Source: Faecalibacterium sp. (lineage in GTDB: Bacteria; Bacillota; Clostridia; Oscillospirales; Ruminococcaceae). From it: DNA of 6,820 nt. Shown here in pieces: positions 1-5,755 of this stretch (position 1 is the stretch's first letter; each line of letters begins with the position of its first letter). The notes beneath the pieces are model-generated. The model saw nothing but the letters and a program-made list of their open reading frames with translations, did no database searches and was not told the origin of the DNA. The stretch is from positions 1 through 6,820 of the forward strand of contig JAHHRK010000081.1 of assembly GCA_020025795.1 (NCBI GenBank), in the 5' to 3' direction. Made by a program: the position numbers and the translations under genes.

Positions 1-1508
1 CCCAGCACCGTTTTTACGCCCAAGCGCTCTTTGACCATACGCACGGCTTTCAAAGTTTCCACTACTGCTTCCTGCTGAGCGCTGGCAGTCAATGTCAGGC
101 AGTCGATGAACACATCCGTGCGCGGAATACCGGCATGCTCTGCTGCACGCACGATTTTTTCTGCCAGCGCAAAGCGCTGCTCTGCCAATGGCGGAATGCC
201 AGATTCATCCAAGGTCAAACCAACAACCGCCGCACCGTACTTTTTGCAAATCGGCAAAATGCGGTTCAAAACAGCTTGTTCTGCATTGACTGAATTGACG
301 ATAGCTTTACCATTGTAAACGCGCAAACCGGCTTCCAGAACGTCTGCACGCGTAGAGTCCAGCTGCAAAGGCAAATCGCATACGCTCTGCACCGCTTTGA
401 CCGCACGAACCATCATTTCTTTTTCGTCGATGCCGGGCAGACCCACATTCACGTCCAGAATCTCTGCGCCTGCTGCGGCCTGCTCGGTGGCCTGCGTCAG
501 GATATAATCCATGTCACCGTTATGCAAGGCTTCTTTGAAACGCTTTTTGCCAGTCGGATTGATGCGTTCGCCAATGACACGCACGGTATCGATATTCACC
601 GTCCGGGTAGGCGTGCAAACCGCGCTGTAATGAGGCCGATTATACCGCATCGGCGTCATCTTGCTGAATACCGTATGCAGCTGTGCAATATATTCCGGTG
701 TCGTGCCGCAGCAGCCGCCCACCGCAGAAATGCCCAATTTCCGATAAGCAGTCAACGCTTTGCAGAACTGTTCCGGGTCAATATCATAGGTTCCGGTGGC
801 AGGGTCTGGCAAGCCCGCATTGGGCTTAATGAACACCGGCAAACGTGTTGCTTTGCACAGCCTTTCTGCTAACGGATAAATTTCCGCCGGGCCAAGTGAG
901 CAGTTGATGCCTACGCCATCTACGCCCATGCCTTCAGCCAACATCGCCAGCGCTTCTACCGTACAGCCTGTAAAGGTACGACCACCGGCTTCAAAGGTCA
1001 TAGAGGTCAGCACTGGCAGCGGCGTATTTTCCTTTGCAGCCAAAATGGCAGCTTTCAGCTCATACAGGTCGGTCATGGTTTCCAACAGAATGGCGTCTGC
1101 GCCAGCCTGCCAGCCAGTGACCATAACCTGACGGAAGATTTCATAGGCTTCTTCAAGTTTTAATGCACCTGCCGGCTCCAACAGCTCGCCAATAGGGCCT
1201 ACGTCCAGCATTACCCGTGCCTTTGTACCAGCAGCAGCTTGCTTTGCTGCTGCAATGCCTGCTGTAACCACCTGCTCGACAGTATAGCCGCAGCCTGCCA
1301 GCTTTTTGGCATTTGCGCCAAAGGTATTCGAAGCAATCAGGTCACTGCCTGCTTCGATATAGGCGCGATGCACGCCCTGTACGATTTCCGGATGGGTAAT
1401 GGATACCAAGTCCGGTCTTTCGCCCAGCTTCAGCCCGCTTTTTTGCAGCATCGTGCCCATTGCGCCGTCCAGCAGAAGGATTCGGCTTTCCTCAAATATG
1501 TTATTCAC
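1..1508 (-). CDS. metH: Cobalamin-dependent methionine synthase, N-terminal part (cut by window edge)
   Basis: I translated this frame from a GTG start at 1506-1508; 502 codons are open to the left edge with no stop. MetH transfers the methyl group of 5-methyltetrahydrofolate to homocysteine through cobalamin in the cytoplasm. Residues 1-290 form the homocysteine-binding barrel, with LLLDGAMGT near the start. The zinc-ligand cysteines are C203 (GINCSLGP) and C266/C267 (GGCCGTTP). From about residue 308 the pterin-binding domain begins, with VIGERINPTG, LDVNVG (351-356), LDST (383-386) and NSVN (405-408). The cobalamin domain should follow outside the window. The GTG start is chosen because AAGGAGG lies 9 bases upstream and the protein then begins MNNIFEESRILLLDG, as expected for the family. 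The start lies 8 bases inside the preceding gene. The reactivation domain is probably absent from this protein, because that upstream gene supplies it. Confidence 0.95.
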   Translation of the reverse strand, partial: MNNIFEESRILLLDGAMGTMLQKSGLKLGERPDLVSITHPEIVQGVHRAYIEAGSDLIASNTFGANAKKLAGCGYTVEQVVTAGIAAAKQAAAGTKARVMLDVGPIGELLEPAGALKLEEAYEIFRQVMVTGWQAGADAILLETMTDLYELKAAILAAKENTPLPVLTSMTFEAGGRTFTGCTVEALAMLAEGMGVDGVGINCSLGPAEIYPLAERLCKATRLPVFIKPNAGLPDPATGTYDIDPEQFCKALTAYRKLGISAVGGCCGTTPEYIAQLHTVFSKMTPMRYNRPHYSAVCTPTRTVNIDTVRVIGERINPTGKKRFKEALHNGDMDYILTQATEQAAAGAEILDVNVGLPGIDEKEMMVRAVKAVQSVCDLPLQLDSTRADVLEAGLRVYNGKAIVNSVNAEQAVLNRILPICKKYGAAVVGLTLDESGIPPLAEQRFALAEKIVRAAEHAGIPRTDVFIDCLTLTASAQQEAVVETLKAVRMVKERLGVKTVL

Positions 1509-2154
1509 AAGTCTTTCCCTCCTTACGATAGCTGCACTTGTCCCGCAAGGTGCAGTGTGCGCAGCCGGCACGTTTGCCTGTCACCGGATGCTCAGCCACG
1601 CCCAAAATGGCTGTGATGCTTTTTCGCGGCACCATCAGATGGGACGGCGTAGCGCACAGCCCAATTTTCCGCGGCGCATCCAGCAGTCGCACCAAATCAT
1701 TCTGTACCGCAATCGGCCAATCGCCGTAACCGGGCGAAAAACGCCCCGTCAAAAATCTGCCCTGCGCCTGTACTTGCGTGCGCAGGGTTTGTTCTGCCTG
1801 TTCTGCAACCGCTTCTGCCAACACAGATGCCAGCGCATCCAGCACAACTGCATAGGCCATATCACACGCGCAAGCCACGCGCGAAGCGGTATCCACACCG
1901 GCACCCAGAGTACAGCCCAATAAAATACAGCCGTTACACCCTGCCAGATGCTTTTGGATATCTTCGCCGCTGCAATACTCTGCCAGCGACGACCGATCTG
2001 CATACAGCGTCACCGCCCGTGGCTGCGCTACTGCACGCAGCTCCTGTTCAGCCTTGTCCAAAAGCTGCTGGGTGGCTGCGTCCGCATCACCGTGAATACC
2101 CAGATACCGCAGCGCCTGCTGTCGGTCAATCTGGTTTGGCAGTGTCAATTCCAT
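1501..2154 (-). CDS. Stand-alone methionine synthase reactivation-domain protein with cysteine-rich tail
   Basis: This 217-residue cytoplasmic protein resembles the C-terminal AdoMet-binding activation domain of MetH, here a separate gene between metF and metH. In E. coli MetH that domain binds S-adenosylmethionine and supports reductive methylation of inactive cob(II)alamin. The key motif is RFSPGYGDWP at residues 138-147, corresponding to the RxxPGY AdoMet motif (R138, G142, Y143). A conserved-looking segment follows at 170-182 (PSHLMVPRKSITA). A glycine- and cysteine-rich stretch, GCNGCILLGCTLGAGVD, spans 72-88. The tail carries C198, C201, C207 and C216, a CX2C-X5-C-X8-C pattern that could bind metal or an Fe-S cluster; the E. 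coli domain lacks it as far as I recall. I chose the ATG at 2152-2154 over one 18 codons upstream because AAAGGAGG lies 7 bases before it and the longer form would overlap metF. The family call is firm. The role in reactivation is inferred from family and position. Confidence 0.88.
   Translation of the reverse strand: MELTLPNQIDRQQALRYLGIHGDADAATQQLLDKAEQELRAVAQPRAVTLYADRSSLAEYCSGEDIQKHLAGCNGCILLGCTLGAGVDTASRVACACDMAYAVVLDALASVLAEAVAEQAEQTLRTQVQAQGRFLTGRFSPGYGDWPIAVQNDLVRLLDAPRKIGLCATPSHLMVPRKSITAILGVAEHPVTGKRAGCAHCTLRDKCSYRKEGKTCE
1518..1524 (-). promoter_or_regulatory. Ribosome binding site that sets the metH GTG start
   Basis: The minus strand reads AAGGAGG, 9 bases before GTG at 1508-1506. 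It lies inside the 3' end of the reactivation-domain gene. No in-frame ATG at a suitable distance competes, so the GTG start is well supported. Confidence 0.8.
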
Positions 2155-2161
2155 CGTGATG

Positions 2162-2169
2162 CCTCCTTT
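2162..2169 (-). promoter_or_regulatory. Ribosome binding site of the reactivation gene, overlapping the metF stop codon
   Basis: AAAGGAGG on the minus strand lies 7 bases from the ATG at 2154-2152 and shares two bases with the metF TAA stop (2170-2168). Ribosomes finishing metF would sit on this site, which points to coupled translation. Confidence 0.8.
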
Positions 2170-3031
2170 AGAGCAAGTCGCGAATGCCCTCATACACACG
2201 CTGTGCAACGCGCTCGTTGTTCATGGCATACAAATGGATACCGTCCGCACCGCCATTGATCAAATCCCGAATCTGCTCGACTGCATATTCAATGCCTGCA
2301 TCAAACAGTGCCTGTTCATCATGATCGTACTTGGCAATCATTTTCGTAAACTGCGGCGGCAGACTGGCCGAACTGAGCGCCACAGTACGCTGAATCTGGC
2401 GCTTATTTACGATCGGCATGATACCTGCCTGCACCGGCAGCGAAATGCCGGCCTTGCGCGTCAAGTTCAAAAAGCGATAATAGCTGATGTTATCAAAAAA
2501 CAGCTGTGTAATCAAATGTGTTACACCGGCTTCTACTTTATAATGCAGGTTGTCCACATCCGCTTTCAGGCTGGAGCTTTCCACGTGGCCTTCCGGGTAG
2601 CAAGCTCCTGCTACGCCAAAATCGCCTGTCTGGGTAATGGTGCGCGCCAAATCGCTGGCGTGCACAAAATCCATCTGACGGGGAATCTCCGGATTAATGT
2701 CACCGCGCAGTGCCAAAATATTTTCTACATTTTCGGCTTTCAAGGTAGCCAGAGTCTGCTCCACCTGCTCTTTGGTTGCATTCACGCAGGTCAGATGGGC
2801 CAGCGATTCGATATGCAAATCATTTTTGATATGCGCCGCAATCGTTCCGGTTGCATCGCTGGCCTTGCCACCGCCTGCGCCATATGTCACGCTGATATAA
2901 TCCGGGTTTAGTTTGCTTAAACTTTCCAATGTAGGATACAGAGATTCTACGGTAGCGCCAACCTTTTTCGGCGGAAAGACCTCGATAGAAAATACGCAGG
3001 ATTTTTCTTTGAATTTGTCACTGATCCGCAT
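2168..3031 (-). CDS. metF: 5,10-methylenetetrahydrofolate reductase
   Basis: This 287-residue flavoprotein, close to the usual bacterial MetF length, reduces 5,10-methylene-THF to 5-methyl-THF in the cytoplasm and so supplies the methyl donor for MetH. The FAD-binding barrel shows FSIEVFPPKK at 14-23, where E17 matches the catalytic glutamate. Further motifs are YISVTYGAGGG (45-55), AHLTCVNAT (78-86), NILALRGD (104-111), YPEGHVES (145-152), THLITQLFFD (171-180) and PVQAGIMPI (199-207). I chose the ATG at 3029-3031, 15 codons inside the longest frame, because AAAAGGAG lies 9 bases upstream and the longer form would translate through this site and a leader hairpin. It is the first gene of the operon, with 13 bases to the next start. 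Clostridial acetogens pair MetF with a zinc protein, MetV, and some use an electron-bifurcating complex; no metV is present here, so an ordinary reductase feeding methionine synthesis is most likely. The electron donor cannot be read from the sequence. Confidence 0.96.
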   Translation of the reverse strand: MRISDKFKEKSCVFSIEVFPPKKVGATVESLYPTLESLSKLNPDYISVTYGAGGGKASDATGTIAAHIKNDLHIESLAHLTCVNATKEQVEQTLATLKAENVENILALRGDINPEIPRQMDFVHASDLARTITQTGDFGVAGACYPEGHVESSSLKADVDNLHYKVEAGVTHLITQLFFDNISYYRFLNLTRKAGISLPVQAGIMPIVNKRQIQRTVALSSASLPPQFTKMIAKYDHDEQALFDAGIEYAVEQIRDLINGGADGIHLYAMNNERVAQRVYEGIRDLL

Positions 3032-3040
3032 GACCGCGTG

Positions 3041-3048
3041 CTCCTTTT
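3041..3048 (-). promoter_or_regulatory. metF ribosome binding site
   Basis: AAAAGGAG on the minus strand lies 9 bases before the ATG at 3031-3029. It favours this start over the in-frame ATG at 3076, and it lies 2 bases downstream of a small leader hairpin. Confidence 0.75.
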
Positions 3049-3050
3049 CC

Positions 3051-3069
3051 GACGCAGTCACACTGCATC
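3051..3069 (-). promoter_or_regulatory. Small hairpin in the metF leader, directly before the ribosome site
   Basis: The minus strand reads GATGCAG-TGTGA-CTGCGTC: a 7-pair stem with one G-U pair and a 5-base loop. It ends 2 bases before AAAAGGAG. It has no U-tract, so it is not a terminator. It could tune translation initiation or mRNA stability, or be chance. Confidence 0.4.
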
Positions 3070-3094
3070 TGTCCAATTCGTTGATATTTTATTT

Positions 3095-3123
3095 ATTATA
3101 GAAGAGGCACCTGCAGATGTAAA
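3095..3123 (-). promoter_or_regulatory. Promoter of the metF-reactivation-metH operon
   Basis: The minus strand carries TTTACA at 3123-3118 and a perfect TATAAT at 3100-3095 with a 17-base spacer, a near-consensus vegetative promoter. Transcription should start near 3088, giving a leader of about 57 bases. A short dyad, CACT-AA-AGTG (3135-3144), lies just upstream of the -35 and is too short to call an operator. Confidence 0.82.
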
Positions 3124-3213
3124 TTGCTTTTCTGCACTAAAGTGATAGAGAATCCATTCTTTTTTTCTCCTCGACAAAACCAAATCCCACCGCCGTCTAC
3201 CTTTTAGGCGCAT

Positions 3214-3248
3214 AAAAAAACCGCTGATCTGTACCATCAGCGGTTTTT
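3214..3248 (-). terminator. Rho-independent terminator after the small gene, nearly symmetric
   Basis: The stem CCGCTGAT (3221-3228) / ATCAGCGG (3236-3243) has a 7-base loop and extends with A-T pairs. On the minus strand seven T follow (3220-3214), right after the small gene's TAA at 3252-3250. The A and T flanks make it potentially bidirectional. It separates the small gene from the met operon promoter. Confidence 0.9.
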
Positions 3249-3249
3249 A

Positions 3250-3525
3250 TTATTCTGCTGCCGCATTGGAAACGGCTTCAGCCACCACATCTCGCCAGTT
3301 TTCCAGTGGAATGGAATTTTCATATAGAAATTGCAGCAAATCGTGGGCTGTTTGTTCCGGGCAGCGCAGTAAAAGCGCTTCGCTCTGCCTGCTTGTTTTC
3401 GTACGCGTTTCCAGCTCTAAACGCCAGGCATCGTCTTGCCGGCGCATTCTATAAGAAAGCTGGTGTGCATTCTGCAACCCCTCTAGTGCAGAAAATGTAC
3501 GAATATACTCGGTCCGCTGTTCCAT
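3250..3525 (-). CDS. Small protein of unknown function, DUF6514-like
   Basis: This 91-residue protein has no signal peptide, membrane segment or cysteine cluster (a single C55), so it is probably cytoplasmic. The layout is a short charged N-terminus, a likely beta-rich part (HQLSYRMRRQ at 21-30, AWRLELETRT at 33-42, EALLLRC at 49-55), then a helix ending in LYENSIPLENWRDVV (67-81). This order, with the closing V/I-P-x-x-W/L-x-DVV element, resembles the clostridial DUF6514 family from memory; no function is known to me. I chose the ATG at 3523-3525 because GGGAGGAG lies about 10 bases upstream and the next in-frame ATG upstream lies inside the predicted -10 box. It is a single-gene unit with its own promoter and terminator, which supports a real gene. 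The family assignment is tentative. Confidence 0.72.
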   Translation of the reverse strand: MEQRTEYIRTFSALEGLQNAHQLSYRMRRQDDAWRLELETRTKTSRQSEALLLRCPEQTAHDLLQFLYENSIPLENWRDVVAEAVSNAAAE

Positions 3526-3553
3526 GATACAGGTACTCCTCCCTTTCATTTCC

Positions 3554-3582
3554 ATTGTACCGCCGCTTTTCCACACGTGCAA
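3554..3582 (-). promoter_or_regulatory. Promoter of the small DUF6514-like gene
   Basis: The minus strand has TTGCAC (3582-3577), 17 bases, then TACAAT (3559-3554). The start of transcription would be near 3547, leaving a leader of about 22 bases that holds the ribosome site. A better -35 match, TTGACA at 3599-3594, has no -10 at a suitable distance. Confidence 0.6.
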
Positions 3583-3702
3583 CCGAAATTATTTGTCAAA
3601 AAGAGCTTGAATTCCTTGCATTTTTTCTATCTCCGACCTGCTTTGCTTTGTTTTGCACTTTCTCTCGCCGCTCTGTCGAAATTTTCTACCGGCTTTTGCC
3701 AC
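3583..3702. other. Intergenic stretch downstream of the deformylase gene, no clear element
   Basis: These 120 bases follow the deformylase stop. I looked for a terminator and found only a weak GGC-AAAA-GCC hairpin near 3690-3700 without a T-run, and a T-rich run near 3598-3602 without a convincing stem. Read-through into the next minus-strand gene is therefore possible. I see no gene here. Confidence 0.5.
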
Positions 3703-4116
3703 TTAAATCAAGATGCCGCCGCAATGGTCCACTTCATGCTGGATGATTTGTGCCGTCCAGCCTGTGAAAGTCTTGTATCTCGTTTGCAAATTTTCTGTCT
3801 GGTATTGCACCTTAATGGTTTTCCAGCGTTTCGTTTTGCGCGGTCCGCCCAAAAGGGACAAGCAGCTTTCCTCTGTTTCATAGCTGCCAGATTTTTTGAT
3901 GATTTCCGGGTTGAACATCACCATATAGGTGCCATCGTTATCAAATGCAATAATACTTTTGTTCACACCGATCATATTGGCTGCCATACCCACACATTCT
4001 TCTTCGTGTGCGATCAACGTATCCAGCAGATCCTGTGCTACCGACAAATCTTCCTGTGTAGCAGGTTCGGCTTTGCGCTGCAAAAACATCGGATCATGCA
4101 TCAGTTCTCTTACCAT
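3703..4116 (-). CDS. def: Peptide deformylase, atypical clostridial short form
   Basis: Peptide deformylase removes the formyl group from the N-terminal methionine of new proteins using a metal centre. This 137-residue protein is shorter than E. coli Def (about 168). The metal-binding motif QHEVDH is intact at 126-131 (H127, E128, H131). The cysteine ligand is C85 in ESCLS (83-87), where the usual motif is EGCLS. The first motif reads CVGMAANMIG (41-50) instead of GxGxAAxQ, so by ungapped alignment the oxyanion-stabilising glutamine falls on M48. The protein ends six residues after the last histidine, without the usual C-terminal helix. I recall close relatives with GMAANMIGV in many clostridia, so it is a subfamily rather than a damaged gene. 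The ATG follows AAGGAAG at 5 bases. It has its own promoter and no fmt or priA next to it. Activity on formyl-methionine is likely but not certain. Confidence 0.88.
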   Translation of the reverse strand: MVRELMHDPMFLQRKAEPATQEDLSVAQDLLDTLIAHEEECVGMAANMIGVNKSIIAFDNDGTYMVMFNPEIIKKSGSYETEESCLSLLGGPRKTKRWKTIKVQYQTENLQTRYKTFTGWTAQIIQHEVDHCGGILI

Positions 4117-4144
4117 AGTATCTTCCTTTTTTTGTTTTTTCTTT

Positions 4145-4173
4145 AGTATACGGACACTTCAAACCAAGTGCAA
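4145..4173 (-). promoter_or_regulatory. Promoter of the deformylase gene
   Basis: The minus strand has TTGCAC (4173-4168), a 17-base spacer and TATACT (4150-4145). Transcription would start near 4138, about 21 bases before the ATG, in an A-rich leader carrying AAGGAAG. It lies just past the symporter terminator, so the two genes appear to be separate units. Confidence 0.68.
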
Positions 4174-4186
4174 GCCATTTGCGCAG

Positions 4187-4218
4187 TAAAAGAGGAGCCA
4201 GTCTCCCAGCTCCTCTTT
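4187..4218 (-). terminator. Terminator of the symporter gene
   Basis: A perfect 10-pair stem, AAAGAGGAGC (4218-4209 on the minus strand) with GCTCCTCTTT (4198-4189), encloses a 10-base loop, 6 bases past the symporter stop. The T-run is short (four T, three of them in the stem), so termination may be incomplete and some deformylase mRNA could come from the symporter promoter. Confidence 0.65.
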
Positions 4219-4224
4219 GGTATA

Positions 4225-5634
4225 TCATACAGATTGACGCTCTCTTATTTTTTCTTCGTAGTCCTTCAGGCTGTCCAGCGCTTCCTTTGCCAAAGGAACC
4301 AGTGCCAGCAGGTTGAACACCGTCATCAGACCAACACCTACATCGCCCAAATCCCATACGAAGGTGTACGCCGCCATGCAGCCTACAAACAGCATGACCA
4401 GTGCCAGCACCTTGTACAACGTCTGCCAAACCCACTTATCGCCAAACAGGTATGCCACGTTCGAGCGCGCATAGAACAGGATGCCAACAAAGGTGGAAAA
4501 GCTAAACAGCAGCAGCGTAACCGCAATAAAAATTACGCCGAATGTACCAAAATGGTGGTTCATCGCAGCCTGCAACAGATCCATACCGCTCAGACCTGCA
4601 ATCACTTCTTCCGGAGCCAGCAGCATAATCATTGCCGAGCAGCTGCAAATCACAATGGTATCAATGAACACACCAAATGCCTGCAACAGACCTTCTTTTG
4701 CCGGATGGTCAATGGTTGCAGCAGCTGCTGCGCAGGGTGCCGAACCGGAGCCAGCTTCGTTGGAGAACAAGCCGCGCTTGACGCCGTTCATGATTACTGC
4801 GCCCAAACCGCCTGCAACCACCTGCTTCATACCGAAAGCCTCTTCAAAAATCATGCGGAACACATGGGGCAGCTCTGTAATATTCATTGCAATGATCACC
4901 AGCGTTGCCGCAAAGAAGCAGCCTGCCATAATGGGAACCACCACATCCAGTACTTTCACCGTGGCGTGCTTGCGCAGTACAATCACCGCACAAACGCCTA
5001 CCAAAACGATTGCCGTGTATAGCGGCGGGATCTGGAACGCATTGAACATTGCCGAAGAAACCGAATTTCCTACGACCTGGCTGATGCCGCACCAGCAAAT
5101 CAGTCCGGAAATGGAAAACAACACTGCCAAAATGGAGTGGCGCATTTTTTTCGGATCTTTGTGCTGCACACGAGCCGCATACGCATGCATGTAGTATGCA
5201 GGACCACCGCGGTATCCGCCGTACAGGGGATCTTCTTCCTTATAAAGCTGTGCCAGCGTAGCTTCTACAAATGCAGTAGCCGAGCCAATCAGTGCCGACA
5301 TCCACATCCAAAATACAGCGCCTGCGCCGCCCATTGAAATGGCTGCCACCACGCCCACCAGATTACCCATACCAACACGAGTAGCCGTGGAGATAATCAG
5401 TGCCTGAAAACCGGAGATGTGTCCGTTTTCACCTTTGGTGTTGTTGCTGGTTGCTACATGCACCATTTCCTTGAACAAACGGATCTGCACAAAGCGGCTG
5501 CGGAACGTCAGCCAGATGCCCGTCGGCACCAGCAGCAATACCAGCAGCGAAATACCCAGGCTGCTGCCACCCGGCAACGGGATTGTAAATAAATCCGCCC
5601 ACAGCAGATTGTAGAAGAAGTAAAGAATCCGCAT
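4225..5634 (-). CDS. AGCS-family sodium:alanine/glycine symporter
   Basis: This 469-residue membrane protein, of normal length for the alanine or glycine:cation symporter family, imports small neutral amino acids with sodium across the cytoplasmic membrane. It shows about eleven hydrophobic segments; clear ones lie near 24-44, 167-187, 204-222, 228-250, 365-390 and 402-424. The family signature spans 76-115: FQAL at 76-79, ATRVGMGNLVGV at 84-95 and GGAGAVFWMW at 102-111. The second hallmark is RGLFSNEAGSGSAPCAAAAA at 287-306, and GGPAYYM lies at 143-149. From memory the usual first signature is VGTGN with GGPGA, so M89 and A104 are departures near the expected substrate and sodium site. The charged tail (449-466) should be cytoplasmic. 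The ATG has GAGAGGA about 10 bases upstream. The gene is divergent from lysR, has its own promoter and terminator, and is probably controlled by that regulator. Alanine versus glycine preference cannot be decided. Confidence 0.94.
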   Translation of the reverse strand: MRILYFFYNLLWADLFTIPLPGGSSLGISLLVLLLVPTGIWLTFRSRFVQIRLFKEMVHVATSNNTKGENGHISGFQALIISTATRVGMGNLVGVVAAISMGGAGAVFWMWMSALIGSATAFVEATLAQLYKEEDPLYGGYRGGPAYYMHAYAARVQHKDPKKMRHSILAVLFSISGLICWCGISQVVGNSVSSAMFNAFQIPPLYTAIVLVGVCAVIVLRKHATVKVLDVVVPIMAGCFFAATLVIIAMNITELPHVFRMIFEEAFGMKQVVAGGLGAVIMNGVKRGLFSNEAGSGSAPCAAAAATIDHPAKEGLLQAFGVFIDTIVICSCSAMIMLLAPEEVIAGLSGMDLLQAAMNHHFGTFGVIFIAVTLLLFSFSTFVGILFYARSNVAYLFGDKWVWQTLYKVLALVMLFVGCMAAYTFVWDLGDVGVGLMTVFNLLALVPLAKEALDSLKDYEEKIRERQSV

Positions 5635-5672
5635 TTTTATTTTATCCTCTCACTTGCATTATTACGGGTTTT

Positions 5673-5701
5673 AGTATACAGTACAAAATAGCATTTGTAA
5701 A
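5673..5701 (-). promoter_or_regulatory. Promoter of the symporter gene
   Basis: The minus strand has TTTACA (5701-5696), 17 bases, then TATACT (5678-5673). The start would be near 5666, giving a leader of about 30 bases with GAGAGGA. The -35 hexamer matches that of the met operon. Candidate regulator sites lie directly upstream. Confidence 0.75.
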
Positions 5702-5703
5702 AT

Positions 5704-5721
5704 TGATAATAGAGATAATCA
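5704..5721. promoter_or_regulatory. Candidate LysR-family operator between agcS-type and lysR genes
   Basis: TGAT-N10-ATCA forms a dyad of 18 bases, centred about 47 bases upstream of the predicted symporter start. It also contains a direct repeat of GATAAT (5705-5710, 5714-5719). LysR regulators usually bind imperfect T-N11-A dyads in such divergent regions. The spacing here is not exactly T-N11-A and the region is AT-rich, so this is a guess from position and symmetry. Confidence 0.35.
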
Positions 5722-5740
5722 GCATCTATTTTTTCGATAT

Positions 5741-5747
5741 CAGGAGG
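5741..5747 (+). promoter_or_regulatory. Ribosome binding site that sets the lysR TTG start
   Basis: CAGGAGG lies 8 bases before TTG at 5756-5758. The first in-frame ATG is nine codons later, inside the DNA-binding domain, so TTG must be the start. A possible lysR promoter, TTGATA (5703-5708) with TATTTT (5727-5732) and an 18-base spacer, is weak. Confidence 0.75.
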
Positions 5748-5755
5748 ACACTGTC

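Noticed and set aside
2155..2208. Longer N-terminus of the reactivation protein starting at 2208
   Set aside because: It would run into metF and read through the strong AAAGGAGG site that serves the ATG at 2154; the extra residues have no family match.
1..3123. A metV-linked acetogenic methylene-THF reductase cluster
   Set aside because: The gene after metF has the RxxPGY AdoMet motif of the MetH activation domain and is followed by metH, so this is methionine synthesis and not a Wood-Ljungdahl cluster.
3137..3157. Six-codon open frame MDSLSL on the minus strand preceded by GAGGAG, ahead of metF
   Set aside because: It lies upstream of the strong metF promoter, so it would not be in the main leader. 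A frame this short with a purine-rich run before it is expected by chance.
3594..3599. Perfect TTGACA hexamer upstream of the small gene
   Set aside because: No -10 hexamer lies 16-18 bases downstream. The usable pair is TTGCAC/TACAAT.
4168..5022. Long open frame on the plus strand opposite the symporter gene (284 residues), with similar ones at 2156-2911 and 1399-1923
   Set aside because: They are histidine-, glutamine- or cysteine-rich translations opposite well-supported genes, with no recognisable domain and no ribosome site. They are frame shadows.
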